Shown one piece after another: positions 16,499-26,113 of a stretch of DNA of 64,000 nt. The notes below the pieces were generated by a model. The model did not search any database, had not been told where the DNA came from, and saw nothing but the letters and a program-made list of their open reading frames with translations. Source of the DNA: Cytophagales bacterium Alg240-R148 (GTDB lineage: Bacteria > Bacteroidota > Bacteroidia > Cytophagales > Cyclobacteriaceae); assembly GCA_900537185.1 (NCBI GenBank), contig LS999828.1, forward strand, positions 684,706 to 748,705, written 5' to 3'. The translations under genes were made by a program, and so were the position numbers. Each line of letters starts with the position of its first letter. Position 1 is the first letter of the stretch.

Positions 16499-19400
16499 TT
16501 ATTTCAACAAATAGATCTTTCCATACCCATTTTTGAAAGCTTTATCGGCACTGGTATTCCGTTGCTTAATCGTTTGTCCATTGCTCAGTAAAAAGACTTT
16601 GTACAAATATACTCCATTTGCCAGTTGGTCCCCGAACTCGTCTTTTCCGTCCCAGGCATAATCCGTCAAATTGTTACCTATGCGCAAAGCACCTAATTCG
16701 TCTTGTGTGATTTCGCGTATTACTCGGCCTGACACGGTTAAAATTTGAATTTTAATTTCATCTGGAATTTCATCGCCTGTTAGCGTAAAAACAAACCGTA
16801 CAGAAGTTGAAAATGGGTTGGGATATGGATAAAAATTAGTAATACTTTTTTCGTTCACTACATTAAAAGATATTTCAAATGGCTCTTCTCCGGTAGAATT
16901 TCCCTTGAGGTCCTCTCCTTTAACTAATAAATAGTGCAATCCGTCTTCTAAATTTTCTTCTTGGATGTAAATCATAAAGCCCCGTTCTTTTGAGGCGGGC
17001 TCCCAACTCACTTTGGCATCTTTAAAGCTAAGCCGTTCATACACACAGTCCGCACAAGGTCTTTTAATATAAAAGTCGACTCCTAAGGTGTCCTTTTTGA
17101 ACAAAAATTTACTTTCATCTTTCAATTCGATGCTAATAAGCGGTTTTGGAGAAACAATTTCACCATCAATAATGTGTTGACCATCAAAAGCAACATCTAT
17201 TACCGGATTGAAAACATCCTCCTCCACTTGGATATTGTTAAGCAGCTTTAAAAGGTTGTTGTCATAATTCTGTTCGGGCTGAATTTTAGGATTCACAAAT
17301 ACTTTAAGCGAATTAGGCCCCTGGAGCCCAAGGGTTGGAATGCTTAGTTCAAATGCTGTGGTGTCCCCTGGAAGTGGTGCCTGAATCTTTTTACTATAGC
17401 TGACCGCACTTCCGTCTTCTTCGTTCACTAAGTCGTATGCTACACTTAGAGAATCGGAAAAGGACTTTTGAGAAATATTGACAAATTTAAAATTCTTAAT
17501 TACTTCTGCGCCCTCCGCCACATTGCTCACTTCGTTTTCAATTTGATTGAGCAAAATGCCTTCTGGCGGTATTTGGTATTCTACCAACCAGTGCTGCAAT
17601 TGCGAAGGTATTAGAGCGTTCTCTCTGGTATACTCCACTTTGGTGATTAATTCTGGATAGGTAAGAGCAGAGGTAGAACTGATATCTGTATTTTTATTAG
17701 TAGTACGAAAAAGTTCATCTTCCGAATTGTCTGCTTTTTTTCCATTTACAACCATTTCCCAATCACTGGACCCAGCATTTTCTGGCCGTACATAATTTTC
17801 GAATTTAGCCCAACTTATCGCACTTCCTATTGGTTTTGATCTTATAAAACCACTGGAAGGTATGCCTATCACGATTTCATCCATTTGAATTTCTTGCTCC
17901 TCCTTTGGGTCTATGGTGGCTACAACCTCTATGGCAGTTCCTTGTGCTGCTCCCTTTTTGCCCAATAAAATCAAGGGTTCTCCATTTTTAATATTGGCCA
18001 AAGTGGCATCTGTCACACCAATTTCAGTGAGTTTGTTTAAAGTGGTGGCCGACCAATTCTCATATTGAACTTGGCCTATAGAAAAGAAAAGTACCCAATC
18101 ACCTGCTTTAATATTGTCGATGTATGCCTCTAAATAATTGCTACCACCAGTAACCTCGGCATGGGTAAAATTATTTATCACCTGTATCCTCCTACCGCAT
18201 GCCTGGTGTTCAAAATCATTGAAGATTCCCAAATAAGGTGCGGAAGTCTCTTGGTCGAAAGCGACCATGTTAACCGTGTTGTCTCTACAAAGTCTAGTCT
18301 CGTATATATAAGGCAAGCCACCAATCAACAACTCAACATCGGTATAACCCAGGGTTGGGTGGTTGTTGCCGTAGGTTGTAACACTTACTGTAACTTCTTC
18401 GGTTAAATATTCAATTTGACCAGATAGCCCAATGGTTAGGTTTTCTAGTACATTTTCCGAAAACTGTTCGGGTGTTCTTTGGGTCCAGCCCTCTGGTCCA
18501 TTTTTAATATAAGTAAAAGAGGTTCTCTGCCAATTGTCGTCTTCTCCAGCATTAGGTGCGGCATATTTGGATCGCCAGTAGTAAACTAAGGTGTCTGTTC
18601 CGTTGTCTATTAAAGCTACTTCTTGTGCCCCTACTTTATTTATATCCAACTGAAAGCTCTTTTTATACGGACTGTTAAAAAAATAAGAAGTATCCAACTC
18701 TATTAACACCGACCGAGTATTAAATGGTTCGTCATTGGTTTGTGCAATCAAGCTCGTATTAAGCACATTTACAATTCCGTAATTCAACGGAAAAACATTG
18801 TCCGTGCCACTCTTCGGAATAAAAATTGTAATTTCTGCCAAGTTGTTGCCAATATCGTATTCAGGAATTTTATTAGCGGGGTCTATATTGACAACCACCC
18901 TGTTTTCTCCTGCAATTTCTTTTCCTTCATTTTTTAAAGCGAATTGTAATAATTCAGCGTTTAATACTGCTCCAAATGAAGTATGAATAGTTGTGGAAGT
19001 ACCATCTGGGAAATAGCGAACAATTTGAACTTCAACATCTGCTGTTGGCACTTTACCTAAACTGGCTATTTGCACCTCCAACAACAAAGAATCTACGTCG
19101 GCATTAATTTCGGAACCATCGAATGTTTTAATGGCCAGACCTTCATTTTTTATTTCATAATCCGCTTTTTGTGCCCCAAACAAATTAGTTGCAGGATCGC
19201 CTAATAGTATCATTTGTTGCAACTGGGTGGTGGTCAAATCCCACACTACATTACTTGCCAAATACCTTTTGCTTGCCTCCTTTTGAATCTCACCAATGGT
19301 TTTGGAAATAAATGTTTCATCTGCGTAACCAGTAGCATAAAAAGATTCTGAATACCTTTTCAAAGAATTCTCAAAACCAAAATAAGAGTGTGCAATGAAA

Positions 19401-21505
19401 GCGATAGCACCCTTATCTTTGGTCATAAGCCAATCTTCTCCCCAGGTAAAACTGTTGGAGAAGACTTGCCCTGCATTACAACCATTAACTAAAATCGCAG
19501 GATACTTCCCTTGGTTGTTGTATCCATGGATCGGATTGGACACATAACCAATATCGATATCTATCACCGATGGAGAAGAATGTCCATAAAATGTAATCAA
19601 ATTAAGTCCTTCATTTACTTCGTCGGCGATGTTGATGAATTCGACAGATGAACTGGTCGATTTTGATTGGGTGGTGGTGGAAGCGCCAAAATAAAAATCT
19701 TCTGCTATGGCTTTAAAGCCATTCACATACCCTTCAAAGCGCTGCAATTCACTTGCCCTAATCCCCCCACTCAAATGCAATAAATTTTTTCTCCAGAGGG
19801 CATTGTAGGGCAGGTCTTCCATTTCGATTAATTTATCCAAATAATTGGCCACTTGTTCAGAAGAAGAAGCGGTCAGGCGCCCTGTAGGAATTTCAAAAGT
19901 ATTTGGATCCGTCCCCAATCCAACAGAATATACCAAATCCGAACCTGGCAACCCTGCTGTAGGCACTAAATCTTTATAGTCAAACTTCTCAGGATTTTGC
20001 CGGTAATAGAATTTCACACTCGATTCCAACACCGCAGTATTAATAAGAACACTTTTGCCTATTAAAAACAAGTATTTATCTTGTGTTGGTTCATAAAAAA
20101 ACCTGGTCATGTTAAACAAAGCTTTTGGAGAGTATTCCCCATAATTGAATTGGTTGTAAACCTCTTCCGCTTCGAGTACCAAAGTATCATAACTGCCCCC
20201 TGCAATACTTGCCCTATACCCTGCCATTGCTTTAACAGGATTGGCATATGCGCCAGAAGGAGTATAAAGTGCTTTATTGGAAACTATGATGTAATCGGCC
20301 ATTCCTGCCGTTAGGTTCCTGAATTCAACTTTAGCAATAGAAGGGATATCCACAGCAGTACTATTCAGCAATAAAGAGCGCTCCGACAATGTATTGGGAA
20401 CAATTGCATTTAAATTCCCGCCGCCGGTATTGTTAAAGTTAATTTGAATGGGCGTTGACTCGTTCGTAACATCCCAAATCAGAGTAGCGTCAGAACCAGA
20501 TTGTAATTCTAGATAGGATTTATCAATTGGGTTGGGAATTAATTGGAGCAGTCTACTACCCGAAGCCGGTACTTCAAAAGTAGAATGGTGGTTCAATCGC
20601 ACATAGGACAAGCCAGCTAAATCGTTGTTGCCCGACACGCCCAAAACATCCACGCGAATTATAAAATCCCCCTGAGCAGTCATATCTGTGTAATTCAGGG
20701 CAAACACCGCTTTTTTAAATTCATAATTTGAAAAAGCCAATTGCCCTAAAGACCTCAAACTGGAAGCCGAAGACCCAATAAAAACTTCTACTAAATGGTC
20801 TTGCTGGTTGACACCCTGTAAGAGCACTTCTAATTCTGGTGGTACTCCTGAATTAAAGAAGGATGGATCGCCCAAAGCATTAAATACAATACTTTCGCCT
20901 TCTTGTTTCCACTGACCGGTCCAGCCCTCGCCTTGGTCAAACTGTGTTTTTAGAATGTATGTGTTGGTAGACTTTCCTGGAAAATACAATTCGTGTAAGA
21001 CATCGACCCGGTCGGTCTTGGCATAATTTTCTGCAGGTAATCCTCCAACGTTATTTTCAAAAAAAACTTCAACCCTGTTCCCATTGACAGGAATTAAGTT
21101 CCATGTCAGAAAATAGGCGGTTGTATCTGAATATAAATTGTAATAAGTATGTGGTTGAAAACTCTTGTCAATATACAACGACGAATCCGCTACACCGTTA
21201 TTTTTTTTACCATAAAACAAGATGTAGTCGTCGGGATCAAAACTGGCATCTTCTTGCCCTTCTAAATGAATGGATTGCTCTACTCCTCTGTGGTATATTT
21301 GTATTCTTCTTGGGTCCACTGCTCCCATAGGAAAACCCGCAGATAACAGCGTGTTGTAATCTATTTTATAGATACCCCTAGCTCCAATCGGAATCTTGAA
21401 ATAAGTTTTGTTTTGGTCGATCCACTCATTGCCAAAATCCTGAGCAACTCCAAAAGAACATGCCAATAAAAAGACAGCACACAAAATTGTAAACCTAACT
21501 TTCAT
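16499..21505 (-). CDS. porU2: Gingipain-like C25 peptidase, putative T9SS sortase PorU2
   Basis: This is a 1668-residue protein with a signal peptide (LLACSFGVAQ). The caspase-like C25 peptidase core spans roughly residues 400-790, with His642 in TFYGHSSPSV and Cys676 in LVNGCNAGQVF as the likely catalytic pair. Two CARDB-like beta modules follow (VVVNIDPANKIPEYDIGNN; FVNPKIQPEQNYDNN). The protein ends in a FlgD-like domain with TNFYPYPNPFSTSVRF and DGKDEFGDQLANGVYLYKV. Classical PorU removes the sorting domain from T9SS cargo and attaches it to the cell surface; this version is several hundred residues longer than typical PorU. It overlaps porV2 by 4 bases (ATGA), matching the PorU-PorV partnership. 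A role as a second sortase is inferred. Confidence 0.85.
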   Translation of the reverse strand: MKVRFTILCAVFLLACSFGVAQDFGNEWIDQNKTYFKIPIGARGIYKIDYNTLLSAGFPMGAVDPRRIQIYHRGVEQSIHLEGQEDASFDPDDYILFYGKKNNGVADSSLYIDKSFQPHTYYNLYSDTTAYFLTWNLIPVNGNRVEVFFENNVGGLPAENYAKTDRVDVLHELYFPGKSTNTYILKTQFDQGEGWTGQWKQEGESIVFNALGDPSFFNSGVPPELEVLLQGVNQQDHLVEVFIGSSASSLRSLGQLAFSNYEFKKAVFALNYTDMTAQGDFIIRVDVLGVSGNNDLAGLSYVRLNHHSTFEVPASGSRLLQLIPNPIDKSYLELQSGSDATLIWDVTNESTPIQINFNNTGGGNLNAIVPNTLSERSLLLNSTAVDIPSIAKVEFRNLTAGMADYIIVSNKALYTPSGAYANPVKAMAGYRASIAGGSYDTLVLEAEEVYNQFNYGEYSPKALFNMTRFFYEPTQDKYLFLIGKSVLINTAVLESSVKFYYRQNPEKFDYKDLVPTAGLPGSDLVYSVGLGTDPNTFEIPTGRLTASSSEQVANYLDKLIEMEDLPYNALWRKNLLHLSGGIRASELQRFEGYVNGFKAIAEDFYFGASTTTQSKSTSSSVEFINIADEVNEGLNLITFYGHSSPSVIDIDIGYVSNPIHGYNNQGKYPAILVNGCNAGQVFSNSFTWGEDWLMTKDKGAIAFIAHSYFGFENSLKRYSESFYATGYADETFISKTIGEIQKEASKRYLASNVVWDLTTTQLQQMILLGDPATNLFGAQKADYEIKNEGLAIKTFDGSEINADVDSLLLEVQIASLGKVPTADVEVQIVRYFPDGTSTTIHTSFGAVLNAELLQFALKNEGKEIAGENRVVVNIDPANKIPEYDIGNNLAEITIFIPKSGTDNVFPLNYGIVNVLNTSLIAQTNDEPFNTRSVLIELDTSYFFNSPYKKSFQLDINKVGAQEVALIDNGTDTLVYYWRSKYAAPNAGEDDNWQRTSFTYIKNGPEGWTQRTPEQFSENVLENLTIGLSGQIEYLTEEVTVSVTTYGNNHPTLGYTDVELLIGGLPYIYETRLCRDNTVNMVAFDQETSAPYLGIFNDFEHQACGRRIQVINNFTHAEVTGGSNYLEAYIDNIKAGDWVLFFSIGQVQYENWSATTLNKLTEIGVTDATLANIKNGEPLILLGKKGAAQGTAIEVVATIDPKEEQEIQMDEIVIGIPSSGFIRSKPIGSAISWAKFENYVRPENAGSSDWEMVVNGKKADNSEDELFRTTNKNTDISSTSALTYPELITKVEYTRENALIPSQLQHWLVEYQIPPEGILLNQIENEVSNVAEGAEVIKNFKFVNISQKSFSDSLSVAYDLVNEEDGSAVSYSKKIQAPLPGDTTAFELSIPTLGLQGPNSLKVFVNPKIQPEQNYDNNLLKLLNNIQVEEDVFNPVIDVAFDGQHIIDGEIVSPKPLISIELKDESKFLFKKDTLGVDFYIKRPCADCVYERLSFKDAKVSWEPASKERGFMIYIQEENLEDGLHYLLVKGEDLKGNSTGEEPFEISFNVVNEKSITNFYPYPNPFSTSVRFVFTLTGDEIPDEIKIQILTVSGRVIREITQDELGALRIGNNLTDYAWDGKDEFGDQLANGVYLYKVFLLSNGQTIKQRNTSADKAFKNGYGKIYLLK

Positions 21506-22599
21506 TCTACTTCAGTTTTTTGTTTAGGATCGAAAAAAACTCTCAATGAAAAAGTATGGGAACTTGCCCCTACTTCTGTTGCACTAGGGTTGGACAAAGC
21601 ATAATCGACACCAAAATTATTCAAATTAGCACCTAAACCAAAACTTGGTTGTGCGTTCCAGGTTTTAGAACCATCAAAAGATTTAATTTCTTGGAACTTT
21701 CCAATTCCCGCACGTATAAAACCTTTGTTTTTGTAGCTTAATTCCAAGCCGGCTTTAGGGTCTATTGAAGCAAATGAGGTACTAATCAAAGTATTTCTAT
21801 TGCCATCAAATGTAAAGTCTAAATCTATTGAGGGCATAATTGAAAACTTTTCTCCCATCTTAAATATTCTTGCCATACCAGCCGACAACTTCGGAACCGT
21901 CAACTCAATTGCATTTTCAGGAAGTTCATTTCCAGTTTGTTGGTAGATGTCTGCAACCAGCTCTATATTGTGGTTCCAAACATTGTAGGTTCCTAGCGCA
22001 TCTCGCAACATCAAACCAAACATCCAATTGTTTCGATTCAACTGTGCCCCAAGGTCCAAACCACCGCCCCAAGCGTTAGCAAAACTTCCTGCAATCCGGT
22101 GTACAATTTTAAAATTGCCTCCTAACTTAAGCCCTTGGATTGCTTCTATCTTTCTGGCATAGGAAAACAAAAAAGCATAATCAGCAGAAGAGAAAAATCT
22201 AATATTATCATAATTAATGGCGCCATTGGCGTCGTATAAAAATCGAGTATCCGGAATATCGTCAATGGCAAACCTAATTGCAGAGATGGCCAATTTACTT
22301 TCAGAATCAATATCCGTTGCAAAACCTAGGTAGTCGTATTGGGCTATTCCTGCAAAATATTCAGAGTGCATAAAGGAAATATCGTACTCTGTTTCGATCT
22401 CCAATAACCCTGCAGGGTTCCAGTACCCAGCCGTAACATCGTCTGTCGTAGCAGTAACCGAATTGGACAAAGCCAAGCTTCTTGCTCCAACACCGATAGA
22501 AAGGAATTCATTGCTGTATTTGGGTGTTGTGATTTGAGCCACTCCACTGGACACAAATGCCACCACACCGAGCAATAAAAAAACTACATTTTTAATCAT
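21502..22599 (-). CDS. porV2: PorV/PorQ family outer-membrane protein, putative T9SS PorV2
   Basis: This is a 365-residue protein with a signal peptide (VVAFVSSGVAQ) and a FadL-like beta-barrel pattern. Family features are the N-terminal SIGVGARSLALSNSVTAT and AGYWNPAGLLEIE, alternating beta strands, and a C-terminal strand, HTFSLRVFFD. PorV family members shuttle T9SS cargo from the translocon to the attachment complex that contains the PorU sortase. Here the gene is translationally coupled to porU2. An unusually strong Shine-Dalgarno sequence (AGAGGAGGA, 6 bases before the ATG) stands out, as most genes here lack one. A TATATTTG -7 box lies just upstream, so the leader would be very short. 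Confidence 0.87.
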   Translation of the reverse strand: MIKNVVFLLLGVVAFVSSGVAQITTPKYSNEFLSIGVGARSLALSNSVTATTDDVTAGYWNPAGLLEIETEYDISFMHSEYFAGIAQYDYLGFATDIDSESKLAISAIRFAIDDIPDTRFLYDANGAINYDNIRFFSSADYAFLFSYARKIEAIQGLKLGGNFKIVHRIAGSFANAWGGGLDLGAQLNRNNWMFGLMLRDALGTYNVWNHNIELVADIYQQTGNELPENAIELTVPKLSAGMARIFKMGEKFSIMPSIDLDFTFDGNRNTLISTSFASIDPKAGLELSYKNKGFIRAGIGKFQEIKSFDGSKTWNAQPSFGLGANLNNFGVDYALSNPSATEVGASSHTFSLRVFFDPKQKTEVE

Positions 22600-22604
22600 A
22601 AAAA

Positions 22605-22624
22605 ATCCTCCTCTTACAAATATA
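22605..22624 (-). promoter_or_regulatory. porV2 Shine-Dalgarno and -7 box
   Basis: On the minus strand TATATTTG (22617-22624) fits the -7 consensus. It is followed at once by TAAGAGGAGGA, a strong ribosome-binding site, and then the ATG of porV2. No clear TTG element lies at N19-20, so upstream control may be involved. Confidence 0.5.
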
Positions 22625-22920
22625 CCAACATCTAATCCAATTTTCTAAATCTAATGGTACCATATGATCATTAGCAGACATTTTCACACAACAATTCTAA
22701 AGAACCCACCACGTTTTTACTCTAATTTCTTGATATGTATTAAACAATCTTAAAGACAAATATCCTAATTTATACAACATTTAAATTATTAATCTAAGAA
22801 CATATTGTATTATATAAAGTATTTTAAGGTTTTTTGAAAATTTCTCACCTAGTACTTGGCCATACATAGTACCTTTCCGTATACTAGTACTATAGTTTCA
22901 ACATAACCACAAGCTTTATT
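22625..22920. promoter_or_regulatory. AT-rich divergent intergenic region with three TAGTAC copies
   Basis: This is the gap between porV2 and padR. Most of it is very AT-rich without visible genes. Close to padR, TAGTAC occurs at 22850, 22867 and 22885, 17 and 18 bp apart, and the last copy is embedded in ATACTAGTACTATAG, which is self-complementary around its centre. Repeats this close to a PadR-family gene fit an autoregulatory operator; the link is inferred. Confidence 0.45.
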
Positions 22921-23256
22921 ATGAATCTTGAAAACACACAAGTTCAAATGCGGAAGGGAATTCTGGAGTTATGCGTGCTGCATATCATTTCCAGAGGAGA
23001 GGTTTATGCATCGGATATGATCATAGAGCTGACTACTGCAAAAATCATGGTAGTAGAGGGTACTTTATATCCTTTGTTAACCAGACTAAGAAAGGCCGGA
23101 CTAGTAGAATATAAATGGGTAGAATCTAATTCCGGACCCCCAAGAAAATATTATCAGATCACAGAAAAAGGGTTGGAATTTTTAGACCAACTCATCGAAA
23201 CTTGGGACGGGCTGATCAAATCTACTCGCAAAATCACCTCAAAAACTAGCTCATAA
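22921..23256 (+). CDS. PadR family transcriptional regulator
   Basis: This 111-residue protein has the PadR winged helix. The opening RKGILELCVLHIISRGEVYASD, the wing region VVEGTLYPLLTRLRKAGLVEY and the following GPPRKYYQITEKGLEFL are diagnostic. PadR proteins are dimeric repressors, often responding to small ligands or membrane stress. The stop is 10 bases before the PspC/GIN gene, so the two form an operon. PadR next to PspC-domain genes is a common arrangement in Bacteroidota. The TAGTAC repeats just upstream suggest self-repression. Confidence 0.93.
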   Translation: MNLENTQVQMRKGILELCVLHIISRGEVYASDMIIELTTAKIMVVEGTLYPLLTRLRKAGLVEYKWVESNSGPPRKYYQITEKGLEFLDQLIETWDGLIKSTRKITSKTSS

Positions 23257-23266
23257 ATCGGAAATC

Positions 23267-25669
23267 ATGAAAAAGAATATAAGTATAAATATTAGCGGCA
23301 TAATTTTTCATATTGAGGAAGATGGTTATGAATTGTTGAAAAACTATCTGGAAGAAATTAATCGGTATTTCTCTAATTATGAAGACAGCCAGGAAATTAT
23401 TGAAGACATAGAAGGCAGAATTGCTGAAATTTTCCTTTCTAAGACTTCAGATGAAAAACAAGTTATCACTTTACACGATGTTGATGCATTGGTTGCAACA
23501 ATGGGTAACGTGAAAGATTTTCAGGTATTGGAAGATGGTGAAGAACAAGGTGGATCAGACAACAACTACGAAAGAAGTTCCTCTTATTCGAAATCCAAAA
23601 CATTGCACAGAGACAAGAATAGAAAAATACTTGGTGGTGTTGCCTCCGGTGTTGCTTTGTATTTCAAAATTGACCCAGTTTGGGTAAGGCTCATTTTAAT
23701 CTTATTGGTACTCGGTTCTTATGGAGCATTGGTTGTGGCGTATTTAATAGCTTGGGCCATTTTACCAGAAGACAAATCACCGGGTGACGATACCCGAAAA
23801 ACTAAAAAGATGTACCGCGACCCAGAGAAAAAAGTATTGGGAGGGGTTGCCGGAGGGGTTGCAGCTTATTTCGGCGCCGATGCGACCGCCATTAGAATAT
23901 TGTTTATTTTATCTGTATTTCTAGGCGGTACGGGTGCATTGGCTTACATAGTCCTCTGGATAATTTTACCAGAGGCCAATTCTATTTCTGAGAAAGTACA
24001 GATGAAAGGAGAACCTGTTACACTCAGCAGCATAGAATCCAACATCAAAAAAGAACTGAAAGTTGAAAATGAAAAGGAAGAATCCGCTTTAGTTAAGGTC
24101 TTGTTATTTCCATTTAGAATGATTGCGGCCATTCTAAAAGGATTAGGAAGAATACTAGAGCCCTTATTAAAATTAATTGTAGAAGCCGCACGCATCATTT
24201 TTGGTTTTGTGTTGGCGATCAACGGTGTGGCTATGTTGGTCTCTATATTAATTTGTGCAGGGGTCTACTTTGGTTTGGTGGCTATGTCCGATTTCAACGC
24301 TTATGATGTGAACTTCAACTTCCCTATGGACCTTTTTACGGATTCCATTCCTACACTAGGAGTTCTTTTTGCCACTGCTGCTACTTTAATTCCGGCCTTG
24401 GTGTTGATATTGATTGGTATTTCGGTATTGGCTAAAAGGTGGGTAATTAAATCGACAATTGGGTGGTCCATGTTTGGTATTTGGTTGTTCTCTGTAATAG
24501 GGTTGGCTATTTTCATTCCTTCTACTATTTACAAATTCAAAGAGGAAGGGCGTTATGTCCAAACCAACTTTTACAGCATTAACAATACTCCTGTTATAGC
24601 CATAGAGGAAGTAGGGCTCGATGATTACGATGTAACTACTTTGCGATTGCGAGGATGGGATGGCGAAGAATTAAAATTGGTTAAAGAATTTGAAGCGAGA
24701 GGAAGCTCTAGAAAAGAAGCAGTCGACAACGCCAAATCGATTTTGTACAATGTTACCCAAGAAGATTCGGTTTTAACTTTTGATTCCAACATTTCTTTCG
24801 AAAAAGGGGCGAAATTTAGAGGCCAAGATTTAGACATGGACCTATACATTCCTTTCAACAAACCATTTACTTTCAAAGGAGATGTTCAAAAATTGCTTAC
24901 CCATTCTACTTTCCGATACAATCGTTACCGTTACAACTATTATGAATTAGAGCAATACTTGTGGGTTATAACTCCAGCCGGACTCGAATGCATTACCTGC
25001 GAAAAAGAACACAGCAACTACGATGATTATGAGTCTTATGGTGCTCAGTCTATAAAATTCAAACTAGACAGTTTTTCCAATGTCAATATTGGCAATGCCT
25101 TTACTGTAGACATCAAACAAGGAGAAAATTATAAAATTTTAGTCACTGGTAACGAAGAAGACATCGATGAAGTTATTGTGGAAAGAACTGGAGATTATTT
25201 AGATATTAAATTTAAAAACGATCGCTACGACATTAACCGCAGAAGCCGAAGGAAGTTGAAAGTGAAAATCACCATGCCCGATATCAACATGTTAACCGTT
25301 AAAGGAGCCTCTAAAACATATTTACAAGGTTTCAAGGAAGATAAAATTAGGCTGGACCTTTCCGGTGCTTCTTATGTAGATCTCAACAGTGATTTTGGAA
25401 TTGTGGATGCCTTGTTAACCGGTAATTCTGAACTAGAAATGAAGGGCACCGGAGAAGAAATAAAAGCCAGGTTAAAAGGCAATAGCAAACTCAGTGCGTA
25501 TTATTTCCGAGCGCAGTACGGAGCAATAGATGCCGATGGATTAAGTGAAGCATCTACTTACATTACGGATGAGCTACTAATTGATGCTAGTTTTATTAGT
25601 AAAATCAGAAACAGAGGGGGTGCCGAGGTTTTAACCGAGGGAGATACAACACCAGAACAACAACAATAA
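23267..25669 (+). CDS. PspC domain membrane protein with C-terminal GIN/DUF2807 domain
   Basis: This is an 800-residue protein. After an N-terminal cytoplasmic region (~1-110) there are two PspC domains, at about 118-172 (LHRDKNRKILGGVASGVALYF, with DPVWVRL) and 183-235 (MYRDPEKKVLGGVAGGVAAYF). Several membrane helices follow (about 300-440). A large extracytoplasmic part ends in a GIN/DUF2807 beta-helix (DIKQGENYKILVTGNEED, MLTVKGASKTYLQG). PspC proteins relate to the phage-shock response of the cell envelope. Having two PspC repeats and a GIN domain in one chain is a Bacteroidota-style fusion. It is co-transcribed with padR. Function is inferred as envelope-stress sensing or scaffolding. 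Confidence 0.9.
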   Translation: MKKNISINISGIIFHIEEDGYELLKNYLEEINRYFSNYEDSQEIIEDIEGRIAEIFLSKTSDEKQVITLHDVDALVATMGNVKDFQVLEDGEEQGGSDNNYERSSSYSKSKTLHRDKNRKILGGVASGVALYFKIDPVWVRLILILLVLGSYGALVVAYLIAWAILPEDKSPGDDTRKTKKMYRDPEKKVLGGVAGGVAAYFGADATAIRILFILSVFLGGTGALAYIVLWIILPEANSISEKVQMKGEPVTLSSIESNIKKELKVENEKEESALVKVLLFPFRMIAAILKGLGRILEPLLKLIVEAARIIFGFVLAINGVAMLVSILICAGVYFGLVAMSDFNAYDVNFNFPMDLFTDSIPTLGVLFATAATLIPALVLILIGISVLAKRWVIKSTIGWSMFGIWLFSVIGLAIFIPSTIYKFKEEGRYVQTNFYSINNTPVIAIEEVGLDDYDVTTLRLRGWDGEELKLVKEFEARGSSRKEAVDNAKSILYNVTQEDSVLTFDSNISFEKGAKFRGQDLDMDLYIPFNKPFTFKGDVQKLLTHSTFRYNRYRYNYYELEQYLWVITPAGLECITCEKEHSNYDDYESYGAQSIKFKLDSFSNVNIGNAFTVDIKQGENYKILVTGNEEDIDEVIVERTGDYLDIKFKNDRYDINRRSRRKLKVKITMPDINMLTVKGASKTYLQGFKEDKIRLDLSGASYVDLNSDFGIVDALLTGNSELEMKGTGEEIKARLKGNSKLSAYYFRAQYGAIDADGLSEASTYITDELLIDASFISKIRNRGGAEVLTEGDTTPEQQQ

Positions 25670-25700
25670 CACCCTCAACAGTCAAAAACTCAACTACAAA

Positions 25701-25728
25701 AGAGGCCTTGGTCAGGCCTCTTTTTTTA
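25701..25728. terminator. Bidirectional terminator between convergent genes
   Basis: The stem AGAGGCCT / AGGCCTCT is preceded by A's and followed by seven T's. The TGA stop of the minus-strand DUF6768-like gene lies inside the hairpin. Confidence 0.88.
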
Positions 25729-26113
25729 TGTCTATTGAATTACTTTTGTTGGCAACGGCCGCTATTTGAAGCTCAATTCTTTTCATCTCCCTGAATACTG
25801 CATTTTTATTTATTTGCATCCAATGCCAAATCTTCATCATTCCTGTGACATTCAAACAAAAAAACATACCAGCACCCCATTTTATTAAATCATTGGTTGC
25901 TTCGCTGTTCATAAACTTATACAATGCATAAAATCCGAGCGCGGTAAAAACAATGCTGACCACCACTGTCATAATGCTGAACATTTTCATTTTCCCATGG
26001 AACAATCCGCCCACCATCTGAGGCACTGATTGTTCCTCCAACTCATTGTAATACGCCGCTTCCTCTTGTGACAATGCCTCCTTTATTAAGGCGTCTAGTT
26101 CTTTATTTTTCAT
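25712..26113 (-). CDS. Small membrane protein, DUF6768-like, partner of the ECF sigma factor
   Basis: This is a 133-residue protein. The N-terminal ~35 residues are acidic and soluble (LDALIKEALSQEEAAYYNELEEQ), followed by two membrane helices (FSIMTVVVSIVFTALGFYAL and a second around residues 78-98) and a basic C-terminal helix. The layout and the position directly behind a sigma factor resemble the DUF6768 family. It overlaps the sigma gene by 11 bases, so its amount is tied to the sigma factor's. It could bind the sigma factor at the membrane, but it lacks the zinc-type anti-sigma motif, so that role is only a suggestion. Confidence 0.7.
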   Translation of the reverse strand: MKNKELDALIKEALSQEEAAYYNELEEQSVPQMVGGLFHGKMKMFSIMTVVVSIVFTALGFYALYKFMNSEATNDLIKWGAGMFFCLNVTGMMKIWHWMQINKNAVFREMKRIELQIAAVANKSNSIDIKKEA

